Shown here in pieces: positions 1 through 13,905 of a stretch of DNA of 64,000 nucleotides (position 1 is its first letter; every line of letters begins with the position of its first letter). The position numbers and the translations under genes were made by a program. The notes under the pieces were generated by a model. It saw nothing but the letters and a program-made list of their open reading frames with translations, was not told the DNA's origin and searched no databases. Source of the stretch: Eonycteris spelaea (taxonomy: Eukaryota; Chordata; Mammalia; Chiroptera; Pteropodidae). The DNA is taken from assembly GCA_003508835.1 (NCBI GenBank), contig PUFA01000072.1:8158501-8222500 (forward strand). The letters run 5' to 3'.

Positions 1-1450
1 CGTTTGTTCTGGATTTTGCTGGTTACAACCCCATGGTGTTTAGTATGTCTGTCTGTTCTCTAAATTGGTTATTAGATATAGAGGCTCGATATTATTGATT
101 GAGATTGATTGACTGAATGCCAAAACATTTTTTAGGTGGTATTATATAATTCTTTAAAAAATTGTGTTGGGTATAAGTCATATACATTTTCATGTACACT
201 ACAGCTCACTCATTTGAAGTGTATTCAGTGGTTTTTAGTATATTCATAGAATTGTGCAACCATCCCACAATCAGTTTTAGATTTTCATCACCACAGAAAG
301 AAACTTTATGCCCTCCAGCAGTCACTCTCTATTTCCCTATCCTTCCCATAGATCTAAGCAACAGCTAATCTACTTTCTCTCTCTTTAATTTATCTGTTCA
401 GGACATTCATATAAATGGAATCTTATAATTTTAGTCTTTTGTGACTGGCTTTTTTTCATTTAACATAATGTTTTCAAAGTTCTTGCATGTTATTAGTATG
501 TGTCAGTTCTTTATTCTTTTTATTGCTGAATGATATTCCATTGTATGGATATAACATGTTGTATTTACCCATTCATCAGTTGATGGACATTTATGTTGTT
601 CATTTTTTGGTTTTGTAGGTATCACTGCTATTAAACATTCGTGTATAAGTTTCTGTTCAGACATATGTTTTCATATCACTTGTATATACCTGGGTGTAGA
701 ATTTCTCGATCATATGGTAACTCAAGTTTTAACCTTTTGAGGAACTACCAGACTTTTTCAAAGTGGCTACACCATTTTATAATCACACCAGCAGTGTATG
801 AGAGTTCCAGTTTCTCCATATCCTCACCAGTACTTATCTTTCTTTTAAATTTTATTTTGATGGATCTTATTGTGGGTTTAATTTTCATTTCTCTGATGGC
901 TAATTATGTTGAGCATAAATTTTATTTTTTCTTTTTTTAAAACTATTTATTTAAAAAAATTTTTTAAAACATTTTAATTATTTTTCCCCCTTCCGTCTCC
1001 CCTCTGGTAACCACTGTATTGAACATTTGTTTACCTTCTCTGGATAACTGTCTATTCAGATCCTTTGCCCATTTAAAAATTGTCTTAATTGAATTGTAAG
1101 GGTCCATTATATATTCTAGATACAAGTCCTTATCAGATACATGGTCTACCAGTCTTTTCTACCATTCCATGGATTGGCTTTTCACTTTCTTATGTATTAT
1201 ATATTTCTGTTAAGTGATACATTATGTCAGATTATCTTTTTTGTGTGTGATACAGCAACCATTGGTGGTCATTGTGTAGATCTATTAGTTTATTAACTGT
1301 TGTAAAGTGGTGGTCTTTAAAATCTATCATTTCTTTATTAGAATTCCGTTTGAAGTTAATATTCTTTTAGCACATTGAAGATATTTCTCACGGCCTTGTG
1401 GCTTCCATTGCTTTTCTGAATACCCTGAAACATGGTTACCTAGTTGGTGG
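1..1450 (-). repeat. Old antisense L1 fragment (3' UTR and ORF2 C-terminal end), KPNA3 intron 1
   Basis: From about 160 the sequence follows the reverse complement of an old L1M-type 3' end: the caaccatcacc-type 3' UTR block, then tgaatgatattccattgtatgg, the catatggtaa block at about 713 and the ORF2 C-terminal stretch. It is decayed by many indels. Bases 1-150 and 1340-1680 show nothing I can classify. Confidence 0.75.
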
Positions 1451-1684
1451 AAACCTTGAAGCATCAGCACAGTACCACCTCAGATTTTTTGTTTTTGTTT
1501 TTTTTTTTGTCCCAGAGCTATAGTTTCTGATAAATCACCACTTCAGAGGGCTATTTTTTGTTTGTTCTCATGTAGTCTCCTACCTCCTCCTCCTCCCCCA
1601 AAATATACAGTTTGCTTCTATTAATATACATAGAAAAACAGTAGCCCAAGGAACAAGTTATGAATATTTGCATTGCAGAGGATT

Positions 1685-1840
1685 TTTAAAAACAGGTTTA
1701 TTGAGGTATAGTTTATATACCATACAACTCAATCATTGTTAGTTTGATTTTCATTAAAGTTTTTCAGTTGTGCAACCATCACCTATTGAATTTCAGAATA
1801 CTTCCATCACTCTAAATCCTGTTATTTTCTGAAAATATTT
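1685..1840 (-). repeat. Short antisense L1M 3' UTR fragment
   Basis: Contains the recognisable block aggtttattgaggtatag, followed by tatataccatacaactca and caaccatcacc of L1M 3' ends in antisense. The following 1840-2180 is unclassified AT-rich sequence. Confidence 0.65.
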
Positions 1841-2189
1841 ATTTTTATTGTAGTGATTCTTAACCTGGGGTTGACAGGCTTCTGATGACTCTAGAACCAC
1901 CCGAAATTGTATATGTACAATATGTTATATAGGGCCTATGTTTTTTAAAAAAGCAAAATGTTAAAAAGTGTCAATTATACAAATGCAGTCCAAATGAAAA
2001 CCATTGAGTATAGCTTATTAAAGTGATTTAGGAATGCTTTCTGTGACAGAAAAGCTTTAGGAAGCACAAATATGGGGATATGCTATTTTAAAAATACTGT
2101 ATACTTTATAACTTGCTGAAAAGTTATAGACCTATCAAATATAACCATTTTTAAGGCCCACTTGTAGCAAATAAAATTAATAGAGAATT

Positions 2190-3000
2190 TTTTAAAGTCA
2201 GGTTTCAGTCTGTTGCTTTTTAAAAGTAATGTTTTTCTCTGTTTTTAGGATTTCTTCTTCTTTTTCTTTTCTTTGGTTCTCTGCATTTTTACTGTGATTT
2301 CTTTTAATTTTTCCACTTGGAGTTTGTTGGGCTTCTTGGATCTGTGGTTCTGTGTTTTTCATCAGATTTGGGAAATTCTCAAGCACTGTTCTTTAAATGT
2401 TGTTTTTACTTGATACTTCTGTTATCTTTCTGGAACCCAAATAAACATATTTTTATAACTTCTTACTGTAGTCTCTGTGTTTCTTTCTTATTCTTCTGTA
2501 TTTTTAATCTTAAAGTTTTTAATTGATAGTTTCTTCTGATCTGCCTTATAGTTCATTGAATCTCTCTTAAACTACATCCAACCTGCTGTAAAATTCATCT
2601 GTTGAGTTCTTAATTTGGTTATAGTACTATATTTCAACACTTAACTTTTCATATCTCAAAGTTCTGTTTGGTTCTTTTTTTTTCAGATCTGGTCTTTTTT
2701 ATAATTTCTTCTGGATTCTGCTGCTTTTAATTCCATTTTTCTTTTAAGAATTTACTGTAGTTTTATATTTTATAACTTAATTCTCATGTTTTAATTCCAA
2801 GGGGAATGCACCTATATTCTTATTAGTTGTTGCCATTGACTCTATAGTTATAACTCTTTTTATAGTGGTTTCCTTTCTCGTATATTTGGTAGCTTTTATT
2901 TAATCCTGAGAGCCTAGCAGAACTGCTTTTCTGCAGAAAAGGTTTTCATCTGTTGAGAAAGTTCGTTTTGGCCATCTTGAGGGTTCTGGCTAAAATGAGA
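2190..3000 (-). repeat. Old antisense L1 5' region
   Basis: Contains the antisense L1 5'/ORF1-region pattern: ggagtttgttgggcttcttgg, catcagatttgggaaattc, and gttctgtttggttcttttt. On the minus strand a 62-codon open frame reads as lysine- and glutamate-rich peptide, as expected for ORF1-like coiled-coil debris. 3000-3280 is unclassified. Confidence 0.65.
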
Positions 3001-3289
3001 CATCTTAGCTTTCTAGTCCTGGATCAGAGTCCAGGACTTAATTTCTGTTCCTAGTGTGAATTAGATTACTACCCTCACACTTTCCTTTTCACATATTTAC
3101 TTTTTATGACTTCTCACTTAGATTTAACCTTCCTGGCTCCTCTACCCCCTTATTACTTACATGAGTTCAACAATGCATTAAAAAAGTATTTTTTTTCTAT
3201 TACAGTTAAGATCCAGTTTAAACGTAACAGATGACCTCTCAAAGTATGAGTCTTTCAGAAGTGACATATATACTTTTTTGTTTTTCAGA

Positions 3290-4190
3290 ATAATGTATGT
3301 TATTTAAAAATTCGGGCTTAAAATCAGCACAATGTCATTATTACATTTCCCTCCCCACCACATACAAACCCATGTCTAACAATAACTCCTTTAAAACTAT
3401 CAAATTATATTTTTAATGGTTTGTTTGGATCAGTATCCAAATAAAAGTTTAAATCCTTACTATGGTCAATTGGTATGAGTTTGAAGTCTCCTTTTTTAAT
3501 CTATAATATTTTAATCTTACCATCTCTTTTTCTGTGCATTTTTTTAAAAATACTAAGTGCATAGTTTGTTTTTGTTATCTTATGGTATCATTTAACAATG
3601 TTTATCTGTCCTGTTTTTCCTATAAATTCATCATCGAATCTGGAGTTTTTATCAGATTTAGATTTAGATTATTTGGGGCAGAGGGAACAAGAGTGCATCA
3701 TATGTGATGCTTTTCCCATCCTTCAGGAAGCATATGTGTCTGTCTTTTTTCTGTACTATTGACAACCATTGAGGAACATTGCCTAAGTCTGGAAATTTAT
3801 AAAATGGTAAATTATAATTCTACCATTCCTTCTTTATTATCTGAATACTATTTTAAAGAGAAAACTTCCCTCATTTGTTAATTGGTTAGGTTACACCCAT
3901 GGTAAAATTTGTTTAGGTAAAGGCAAAACGAGTGGTTGATTCTCTCCATTTATCAGTTTTCAGAACAGTGAGGTCATCCTTTAGCATTTCCAATGCTGAC
4001 CAGTTAGTTTTTATTTTTTATTTTTCATTTTCCGAGTTCTGAATTAAATCATATGTATGTTTCAGTCAATTGTAGTTATTATTCTTACTGATACTCTCAT
4101 TGTACTATCCCTGACCAAATGGAGCCCCTTCAAGTTGGCTCCTGGGCATTTTTGAAAGATCTAGGAATTTTTTATAAAAAGATGTATTTT
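3290..4190 (-). repeat. Antisense L1ME-type 3' UTR fragment
   Basis: Includes the diagnostic segment with ggagccccttcaagttggct at 4121-4140, and upstream the fatty AT-rich 3' UTR typical of L1ME/L1MC. Strongly diverged. 4190-4925 is AT-rich with no clear assignment, probably further L1 debris. Confidence 0.65.
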
Positions 4191-4924
4191 GCATATAATT
4201 GATATTTGTGTTGATAGTTCCAAATCAAATTCAAGACTGCAGGATTTTATTAAACCTCTTCTATCATACATACACCTAAATCTTTGTTCCAGGCTGGAAT
4301 TCTTGGTTTTCTGTGACCCCAAGAATGATGGAATTAGAATATCACATTATTACTAATTTTCTTCATTCCTGATAAACAAACTGCAATCTCAGAATAAGAA
4401 TCTCAGCACAATAACCAGTAATGGGATTACTGGAAACAGTTTAGAGTTTCCTTTGTACTTCTCTTGACTTTAGGGTTGAAAGGGGAAATATAGTCAAATT
4501 ATTGTGTTGAAAAGTTACATGGGATAGTGTTAACTCTGCCACCAACTGGATAGACATTAAAATCCATTAATTTTTTAATATGTTTTTTATTTTTAGGGAT
4601 TGCTTTTCTTTTAAAGCTTAATTTTGTCATTCACATGTTATTCGTTTTCATATGGTTCTCAAGTTAGTTATAGTTTCCTTGTGCTCTCTGCTTGTTCCCT
4701 CCCTCTTCCTGTATATTTATATGTAAGATAGTTCTCTGTGACTTTTTTAAAGTATTTTTTGGTATTTTGGGAAGTTTTTATTTTTGTTACAGTGGTTAGC
4801 TTTATTTGCTACTCTCTCTTTTATTGTTATCTATTGATTCCCTATTATGTGCATTATTGAAATTTGTTGTGACCTCTTCTTCCCTTCCTCCTCAGCATCT
4901 GATGTGAAGTATCTTTTATTTCAA

Positions 4925-7060
4925 AGTTTTTAAAAATTGACTTTTATTTTTAAATAATTGTAGAGTCACACGCAATTGTAAAATATAATTCAGAGAGATA
5001 CTTTGTATCCTTTACTCAGTTTCCCCCAATGGTAACATCTCCAACCACTATAATAAAATATTGATACTTATAGTCAAGATATAAAACATTCCCATCAGGA
5101 CAAGGATCTCGTATGCTGCCATTTTGTAGCCATGCTCACTTCCTCCCACTCCTACCCTCCTCAACCCTGGGAACCACTAATATCTTTTCTGTTTCTTTAA
5201 TTTTTTATTTCATAAATGTTATATAAATGGAATAATATGGTATGTAACCTTTTGGGATTGGCTTTTTTCTCATTGTAATTCTTGGGAAATTCATTCAAGT
5301 TGTCGTTTGTATCAACAGTTCATTCTTTTTATTGTTGGAAATATTCCATGGTATGGATGTTCAGGCTGTGAAGGATACCTGGGTTGTTTCCAGATTTGGG
5401 CTATTAGGAATAAAACAGCTATAAACATTTATAGACAGGTTCCTGTGAACAAGTTTTCATTTCTCTGGAATAAGTGTCCAGAATTATAGTTTCTGAGTCC
5501 TGTGATATTGCATGTTTAGTTTTTTTAAAAATTGTTTTCTAGATGGCTATACCATTTTACAACCCCACCAGCAATGCGTGAATTTCTCCACATGATCACC
5601 AGCATTTGGTGTTGTCACAGTTATTTGTTTTAGCTATTCTGATAGATGTGTAGTAATATCTCATTATGGTTTTAAGTTGCATTTTCCTAATGGCTAATAA
5701 TATTGAACATCTTTTATAGTGCTTATTTGCCAACTATAAATCCTCCTCAATAAAAGTCTCTTCATTTCTTTTGCCCATTTTCTAATTGAATTGATTGTTT
5801 ATTTTATGACTGAGCTTTGAGCTTTCTTTATGTATTCTAGATAGTAGTCTTTCATTGAATATATGGTTTACACATATTTTTTCCGTTTCTAGCTTGTCTT
5901 TTCATCCTCTTCACCTGGGGGCTTTCTCAGCAAAATTTTTTAATTTTGATGAGGTCTAGTTTACCAGTTATTTCTTTTTATGGATCATACTTTTAGGGTC
6001 AAGTCTAAGAACTCTTTGCCTACTTCCAGACCCCAAAGATATTTTCCTTTTTTTCCTAAAAGTTATATTGTTTTACGCTTAAGCGTGATCCATTTTGTCT
6101 TAATTTTTATATAAGGGTTGAGACTTAAGTTGAGGTTCACAATTTATCTATCAATATCTACCTATTCCAGGACCGTTTGTTGAAAAGTTTATCTCTCCTG
6201 CAGTGAATTGCTTTCACAGATTTTCAAAAACCAGTTGAGCATATTTGTGTAGGTCTATTTGGGTTCTCTGTCCCATTGATCATTGTATATACTTCTCCAC
6301 CAATATCACACAGTGTTTATTGCTGTAGCTATATAATAAATCTTGAAATTAGACAGACTGAGTCCTCTAATTCCTCTTTTAAAAAAATTATTTTGGCTGT
6401 TCTAATTTGCCTTTTTACATAAATTTTAGAATAATTTTTTTCTGTATTTACAGAAAATATTGCTGGGATTTTGAAAGAATTGGGTTAAGCATATATGTCA
6501 TTATAGAGAGAATTGACATCTTTACCAAGTTCAGTCAACCAGTTCATGAACACAGTATGTCTTTCCATTGTTTTTAGATCTTTGAATTCCTTCGAGTTAT
6601 ATAGTTTTCAGCATGTGTCCTGTGCATATATTTGTAGGTTTATACCTGTTTATTTATTCTTTCAAGAGATTATAAATGATATTGTATTTTTAATTTTGGC
6701 ACCCAAATGTTCATTGCTAGTATATAGACATACAACTGATTTTTCTATTTTTATCTTGTATCTTGTGACCTCGTTGAACTCGCTTATTGGATCTACCTTA
6801 TAAATCACTAGATTTTTTTTTTTTGACCTGATATTAAGAGGCATTTTTCTTCCCTTTTTGGAAATCCACAGGTTTTACTGATATATCTCAATATTGATTT
6901 TTCTAGATTGATATTTCCCAGGTACTTGGTGTAGTCTTTCAGTATTTCATTTTAAGACATAGTTTCAGGATTTTTTTTTAGGTTATAGATTTTAATATTT
7001 ATATTTTAATATTACTCAGTTTCATTGCTTTGATTTTCTTCTTTTGGGACTCCTTATTAT
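4925..7060 (-). repeat. Antisense L1M, 3' UTR into ORF2 RT region
   Basis: Reads from the 3' UTR (cagtttcccccaatggtaac) through the ccattttacaaccccaccag block at 5552 and the ORF2 C-terminus to the reverse-transcriptase region near 6800. It contains many frame breaks and is older than the neighbouring L1 at 7115. It extends further 5' than the start of the L1 piece at 10431, so it is not the missing 3' half of that copy. Confidence 0.8.
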
Positions 7061-7114
7061 ATGAATTTAGGATCTTCCCTTTATTGTCACTTTCATTCTA
7101 ATTTTCACCTTCAT

Positions 7115-10100
7115 TTTTTTTAAGTTAAATTTATTGAGGTAACTGGTTAATAATATTATATAAGTTTCAAGCATACAGTTCTGTAATACATCGTTTGTAT
7201 GTTGCATTGTGTGCTCACCACCAAAAGTCTGGTCTCCTTCCGTCACCATATGTTCACCCCCTTTACCCTCTTCATCCCCCACTCCCTTCCTCTCTGATAG
7301 CCACTATGCTGTTGTCTTTGTGAGTTTGTTGGTTTTGTGTATTCTTTTGTTGCTTCTGTTTTATACCCACGTGAATGAATCATATGGTTCTGTTGGTCTT
7401 CCATCTGAATTATTTCACTTAGCATGATACTCTCAAAATCCATCCATGTTGTCGCAAATTTCACTATCACATCCTTTTTATGGCTTAATAGTATTCCATT
7501 GTAGATATGTACCACTTCTTTATCAAATTATTCATCAGATGACACTTATGTTGTTTCTATGTCTTGGCTTCAGTGAACATAGGGGTACAGGGTACATATA
7601 TATTTATGAATAAATGTTTTTAAAATTTCGGGATAGATGCCCAGAAGAGGATTGCTGGGTCATAGGGTAGCTCTGTTCTTAATTTTTTGAGTAAAACTTC
7701 CATACTGTTTTACAAAGTGGTTTTACCATTTTATATTCCCATCAGCAGTGTACAGCGTTCCTTTTTCTACACATCCTCTGCCATGCCTGTTATTTCTTCT
7801 TATTGATAATAGACACTCTGACAGGTGTGAGGTGGTATCTCATTGTGGTTTTGATTTGCATTTTCCTTATAGCTAGTGAAGTTCAGTATCTTTTCATATG
7901 TCTGTTGGCCATTTGTATGTCTTCTTGGGAGAAGTGTCTGTTGAGGTCCTCTGCCCATTTTTTATTATTATTTTTTAATTGCTGAGTTGTATGAGTTCTT
8001 TATATATTTTGGAAATTAGGCCCTTATCGGAGGTGTTGATTGCAAATATATTCTCCCATTCAGTTGGTTGCCTTTTTGCCTTGTTGATGGTTTCTTTTGC
8101 TGTGCGGAAGCTTGTTAGTTTGATATAGTCCCATTCATTTATTTTTGCTTTTACTTCCCTTGCCTTTGAGGTCAAAATCATAAAATTCTCTCTAAATCCA
8201 GGGTCCACGAGTTTAGTGCCTATATTTTTTTCTATGCAATTTATTGTTTCAGGTCGTATATTCAGATCTTTGATCCATGCTGAGTTATTTTTGGTATATG
8301 GTGATAACAGTCTAGTTTCATTCTTTTGCATGTGGCTTTCTAGTTTTCCCAGTACCATTTATTGAAGAGGCTTTCCTTTCTCCATTGTATGTTTTTGGCT
8401 CCTTTGTCAAAAATTATTTGCCCATATATACGGAGGTTTATTTCTGGACCTTCAATTCTGTTCCATTGATCTATGTGTCTGTTTTTCTGCCAGTATCATG
8501 CTGTTTTGATTATTGTCGCTTTGTGATATAATTTGAAGTCAGGCAGACCGATACCTCTGGCCTTGTTCTTTTTCTCAGTATTGCTTTGGCTATTCAGCTT
8601 TTGTGCTTCCATACAAATCTGATGATTTTTTTGTTGTTGTTCTATTTCTTTTTTAAAAAAATGCTATTGGGATTCTGATATTAAATCTGTATAATGTTTT
8701 GGATAATAAAGTCATTTTAGCTATGTTGGTTCTTCTGATCCATGAACATGGAATATCTTTACATTTCTTTGTATCTTCAATTTCTTTTAATAATGTCTTT
8801 TAGTTTTCAGTGCGTAGAGTTCTGCATATGCTTCGTTAGATTTATTTCTAGTTATTTTATTCTTTTTGTTAGAATTGCAAAAGGATTTTTTTTTCATTTT
8901 TCTGAAAATTCATTGTTATAGGAATACTATGGATTTTTGAACATTATTTTATATCTTGAAAACTTCCCTGTGTATTTATTGTTTCTAATATTTTTTAGTG
9001 GAGTCTTTAGGGTTTTCTATAGGAGAATCATGTCATCTGCAAAAAGTGACCATTTTCCTTTTTCATTCCCTGTTTGGATGCTTTCTATTTCTTTCTCTTG
9101 TCTGATTTCTGTCACTAGGACTTCCAACACTGTTGAATAATAGTGGTGATAGTGGACAGCCTTGTCTCGTCCTGATTTTAAAGGGAAAGTTTTTAGTTTT
9201 TCACCATTAAATATAATGTTAGCTGAGGGTTTGTCATAAATGACTTTTATTATGTTGAGGTATTTTCCTTCTATACCCATTTTATTTAAGTGTTTTATGG
9301 ATGCTGTATCTTGTCATGCTTTTCTGCATCAATTGATATGATCATATAATTTTTATCCTTATTTTCTTTATGCGTTGTACCTCATTAATTGATTTGCATA
9401 TGTTAAACCATCCTTGTGCCCCTGAGACGAAGCCCACTCTATAATGGTGTATAATCTTTTTAATGTGTTGTTGTATTCAGTTTGCTAGTATTTTTGTTTA
9501 GGATTTTTGCATCCGTATTCATAAAAGATAATGGTCTATAGTTTTCTTTTGTGTTATCTTTACCAGGTTTTGATATCAGAGTAATGTTGGGAAGTATTGC
9601 CTCTTTGACTTCTCTGGAAAACTTTGAGAAGAACAAGTGTTAAATCTTCTTTAAATGTTTGGTAGAATTCACTAATGAAGCCATCTGGTCCAGGACTTTT
9701 ATTTTTTGGGGAGGTTTTTTATGATTGTTTCAATTTTTATACTGTTGATGGTCTATTTAGATTTTCCAGTTCTTCATGATTTTGTCTAGGAAGTTGTATA
9801 TTCCTAAGAACTTGTCCATTTCTTCTAGGTTATTGAATTTGATGGCATATAATCTTTCATGGTATTCTTGAATGATCCTTTGTATTTCTGTTATATCTGT
9901 TGTAACCTTTCTTTCATTTCTGATTGTTTATATGTGTCCTTTCCCTTTTTACTTGAGTGAGTGTAGCCAGGGGTTTATCAGTTTTATTAATCTCGAAGAA
10001 ACAGCTCTCTTTGTTGTATTAATTTTTCTGTTGTGTTTTTGTTCTCAATTTCATTTAATTCTGCTCTATTTTTATTATTTCTTCCCTTCTGCTGATTTTG

Positions 10101-10430
10101 GGCTTCATTTGTTCCTCTTTTTCTAGTTTTTTTTTAGATGTAATGTAAGGTTATTTGGGATCGTTCTTGTTTCTTGAGATAAGCCTGTAATGATATGAAC
10201 TTTCCTCTTACAACTGCTTTTGCTGTGCCCCAAAAGTTTTGATATAATGTGCTTTCATCCTCATTTGTTTCTATGCATCTCTTGATCTCTCTTTTCTTTC
10301 TTTTATGACCGGTTTTTTTTTTTAGTTGCATGTTTAATCTCCATAATATTTAGTATTTGTGATTCTTCCCACTTTTTATGGTTGCTCTCCAGTTTCAAAG
10401 CATTATGGTCAGAGAATGTGCTTGGAATGA
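7115..10430 (-). mobile_element. Antisense L1, 3' end to ORF2 endonuclease-RT linker
   Basis: Starts with a T-run and the lineage-type 3' UTR (aaatttattgaggtaactgg). On the minus strand, 7975-8358 encodes the ORF2 C-terminal part ([19 protein letters not shown]). 9017-9280 holds the RT core with the catalytic FADD motif, and 10134-10331 the linker with AKAVVRGKFISL. Frames are broken repeatedly, so the element is dead. It ends abruptly at about 10430, where a second L1 copy begins. Confidence 0.9.
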
Positions 10431-13400
10431 TGATACAGTTTTGATTATTGTAGATTTTTAGTATAATTTGAATTCAGGGAGTGTGATACCTCTGGCTGTG
10501 TTCTTTTTTTCTCTGGACTGCTTTAGCTATTTGGCAGTCTTTGGTGGTTCCATACAAATCTGTATTTTTTGGTTCTGTTTTTTGTTGTTTTTTTATAAAT
10601 AGCCATTGGGATTTTGATGGGGATTGCATTAAATCTGTCTATTGCTTTAAGTAACATTGACATTTTAACTATGTTGATTCTTCAGTCCATGAACATGGAC
10701 TGTCTTTCAATTTCTTTCAACATTGTCATGTACTTTTCAATGTCTAGATCCTTCACTTAATTTGTCAAGTTTATTCCTAAGCATTTTATCCTTTTTGTTG
10801 AAATTGCAGGTGAGATTGTTTTCTTCATTACTTTATTTGCAATTTCATTGTTACTAATAGGAACATAATGATTTTTGTCATTGATTTTGTATCCTGTAAC
10901 TTTACTATATTCACTCATTGTTTCTAATATTTTTTGGTAGAATCTTTAGAGTTTTCTATACATAGAATCATGTCATCTGCAACAAGTGACAGTTTTACTT
11001 CTTTATTTCATTTGGATGCCTTTTCTTTCTTTTTCTTGCTTGAGTGCTCGGCTATGACTTCCAGTACTACATTGGATAACAGTGTGAGATTGGGCAATCT
11101 TGTCTTTTTTCTGATCTTAGAGGAAAAGCATTCAGCCCTCACCTTTGAGTATGTTAGCTGAGAGTTTGTCATATATGGATTTTATATATTGAAGTATTTT
11201 CCTTTGATATCCATTTTATTAAGTGTTTTAATCATAAATAGATGCTGTATCTTATCAAATGCTTCTTCTGCATCTATTTATATGATCATATGGTTTTTGT
11301 CTTTTATTTTGTTAATGTGTATCACATCAATTGATTTACATATGTTGAACCATCCTTGAGTCCCTGGAAGGAACTTCATTTGATTGTGATATTTTATCTT
11401 CTAATGCATTGTTGTATTTGATTTGCTAGTATTTTGTTTAGGATTTATGCATCTGTATTCATCAGAGATATTGGCCTGTAATTTTGTGTGCATGTGTGTG
11501 CGTGTATTGTCCTTGCCAAGTTTGGGTATCAGAATAATGTTTGCTTCATAAAGGAGTTGGGAAAAATTTCCTCTTAAATTTTTCAAAAGAGTTTGAGGAT
11601 AAGTATTAAATCTTCTTTGAATGTGTAATAGGATTCTCTAGTGAAGCCATTTGGTCCTAGACTTTTGATTTTGGGAGGAGGTTTTTGATAACTGTTTCCT
11701 TACTGTTGATTGCACTGTTTAGCTTTTCCAATTCTTTACAGTTCAGTCTAGGAAGATTATATATTTCTATGAGTTTGTTCATTTCTTCTAGGTTATTGAA
11801 TTTTGAGGCATACAGCGTTTCATAGTATTCTTGTATAATCCTTTGTATATCTGTGGTGTCCCTTGTAACATCTCTCATTTCTGATTTTATTTATTTGAGT
11901 CTTTTCTGTTTTTTCCTTGGTGAGTCTAGACAGAGATCTATAAACTTTATCTTTCAAAGAACCAGCTCTTTGTTTCATAATTTCTACATTTTCCTGCTCT
12001 TGTGTGTCTGTCTGTTATTCATATTACTTACTGTTTTGTTTCAGGTTTAAGAGCTCCTTTCTACATTTCTTGTTATGCAGGTCTTGTGGTAAATTCCCTA
12101 GCTTTCATTTGTCAGAGAAAAACTTATTTCTCCTTCATATCAAAAGGATAGCTTTGATGGGTATATTTTTCTTGGTTGATGATTTTTTTTCAGTATTTTA
12201 AAAATTTGATTCCAGTGTTTCCTAACTCAGGATTTCTGCTCAAAAAAAATTCAATGATATTCTAATGTGGCTTCTTTTATAGGTTTCAGCCTTTTCCCTG
12301 GCTGTCTCAAGAATTCCTTCTATGTTGTTGACTTTTGATAGCTTTAATAGAATGTACTTGAAGGTCTTTTTGTATTGAGATAATTAGGTATTCTGTTAGC
12401 TTCTTAGATTCTAGGGTCCAAATCTTTTTATAAGGTTTGGGAGATTCTTAGGTATTTTTTTTTTTTTAAATAGGCTCTCTATTCCATTCTCCCTGTTTCT
12501 CCTTCTGGTATACCCATTATTCTTATATTTCCTTTTCTAATGGAGTCAGGTCGTTCTTGCAGTGTTCTTCCAACTTTTTTTTTTTACCCTCAATTCTCTC
12601 TCTTCTTCCACCTGAGTCATTTCTAGATTTCTGTCTTCAAGATCATTAATTCTTCCATCTGGTCTGCTCTATTTTTTAAGCTCTCTGATTCATTCTTCAT
12701 CTTATTAATTGAGTTCTTTAGTTCCAGAATTTCTGTTTGCTTATTTTTTTATAGTTTTGTGTCTTTGGTAAAATAGTCCTTTTGTTGATTTTATTCCTGA
12801 GTTCATTGAACTGCCTTTCTGATTTTCTTATATCATTGAGTTTTTTCAGAACTACAATTTTGAATTCTCTTAATTTAAATCACGGTATTCCATGTCTTTT
12901 GAGTTTATTTTCTAGATGTTTTATTTTATTTTTTTTAAACTACCCTATTACCTTGGTTATTCATGGTACTTAATGGATTGTTTCTCCGCTTGGGCATTTG
13001 AAAGATTGAAATCTTTATTCAGTACTTTTTAAACCATTTAGCAGGTTGATAAGTCGAAATCTTATATTTTTTCATTAGATAGTGCTATAGAACAAATGTT
13101 TGTTTTATCTGCATTCCTGGGACTTCCAGGATCTCTGTGGGGTGGTGCGGTATTCCTCCATAAGGAATGGGGTTTCCTTTATTACCAAGTCACCTCAGTC
13201 TCAGGGCATCACCCCTGTGGTGGGGTGTGGTGGGTGATGAGGCTCCAAGCCTGAGTTCCTAGGCTGTTTTCCTGCAACCAGAAGCCACCATCCACTCCAC
13301 ACTTTCTGCATGTCCCAGCTGCCTCTACGGGTTCCGCAGCTGTGTGTGGTTTCTGAGTCTGTGGCTTTGTTTTTTTCACTGAGTGTAGCCACATTGAGTA

Positions 13401-13905
13401 CAGGCCACTCTGTTGGAACGTTGCTGCTACTCCTTCATGACTTGTCTCCGCTGCTGCCCTGTGGCTAGAGCTGGGTTGGGTGTGGGAGATTGTGTGGGGC
13501 AGGGGGAACCACCACGTCTGGGCTTCTTTTCCTTGGTGATGGCAGCTGCTCATCGGCAGCCACCAGCCTTTGTCCTGCTGCTTCAACCCTGTTGCTGGGC
13601 TCAGCCTCAGTGTGTACTGGTCACTCAGACCAAAACGCTGTGTCTGTCCCCCAATCTGCTGAGTGACGTTGCAACCTGACTTTCCACTGCTCCCACATTC
13701 ACTCGGCTCGTGGCAAGCCTGGACTGCGTCTGCAGTTCTCATCTCTGTCTTCCTCCCTGTCCTGCCTCCCTGCTCTCCCTGTTACACCCACCCACCTTCG
13801 GATAGCTCGCTGCGTTGATCTCTCGGATGTGTTTTTGTTGAATTATAGTTGTCCAATTTGTTGTATCTTTAAAGGAGAGATCAGGAGGTTTTCTCACTCC
13901 ATTAT
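10431..13905 (-). mobile_element. Second antisense L1, ORF2 RT region to 5' UTR
   Basis: Begins at gattattgtag in the RT region, which repeats material already seen at about 8507 in the neighbouring copy. It continues through the RT core (about 10950-11200), the region before RT (11401-11586, EANIILIPKLGKD on minus) and the EN-RT linker (11657-11878). It then crosses ORF1/coiled-coil sequence (12100-13000) into a GC-rich 5' UTR (13140-13830). The 3' third of ORF2 and the 3' UTR are missing. Confidence 0.85.
13140..13830 (-). promoter_or_regulatory. GC-rich L1 5' UTR (former internal promoter)
   Basis: A GC-rich block inside AT-rich intron, at the 5' end of the antisense L1. It keeps scattered CpGs and has long chance open frames on both strands (177 codons on minus at 13209-13742). 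The L1 5' UTR normally holds an RNA polymerase II promoter firing toward ORF1 (here leftward) and an antisense promoter. Confidence 0.65.

Noticed and set aside
7975..9280. Reverse-transcriptase-like minus-strand frames
   Set aside because: As a host gene: these are decayed L1 ORF2 pieces, annotated as part of the mobile element.
13209..13742. 177-codon open frame on the minus strand, with an 88-codon frame opposite
   Set aside because: Lies in the GC-rich L1 5' UTR; no protein homology is recognisable, and GC-rich sequence lowers stop frequency.
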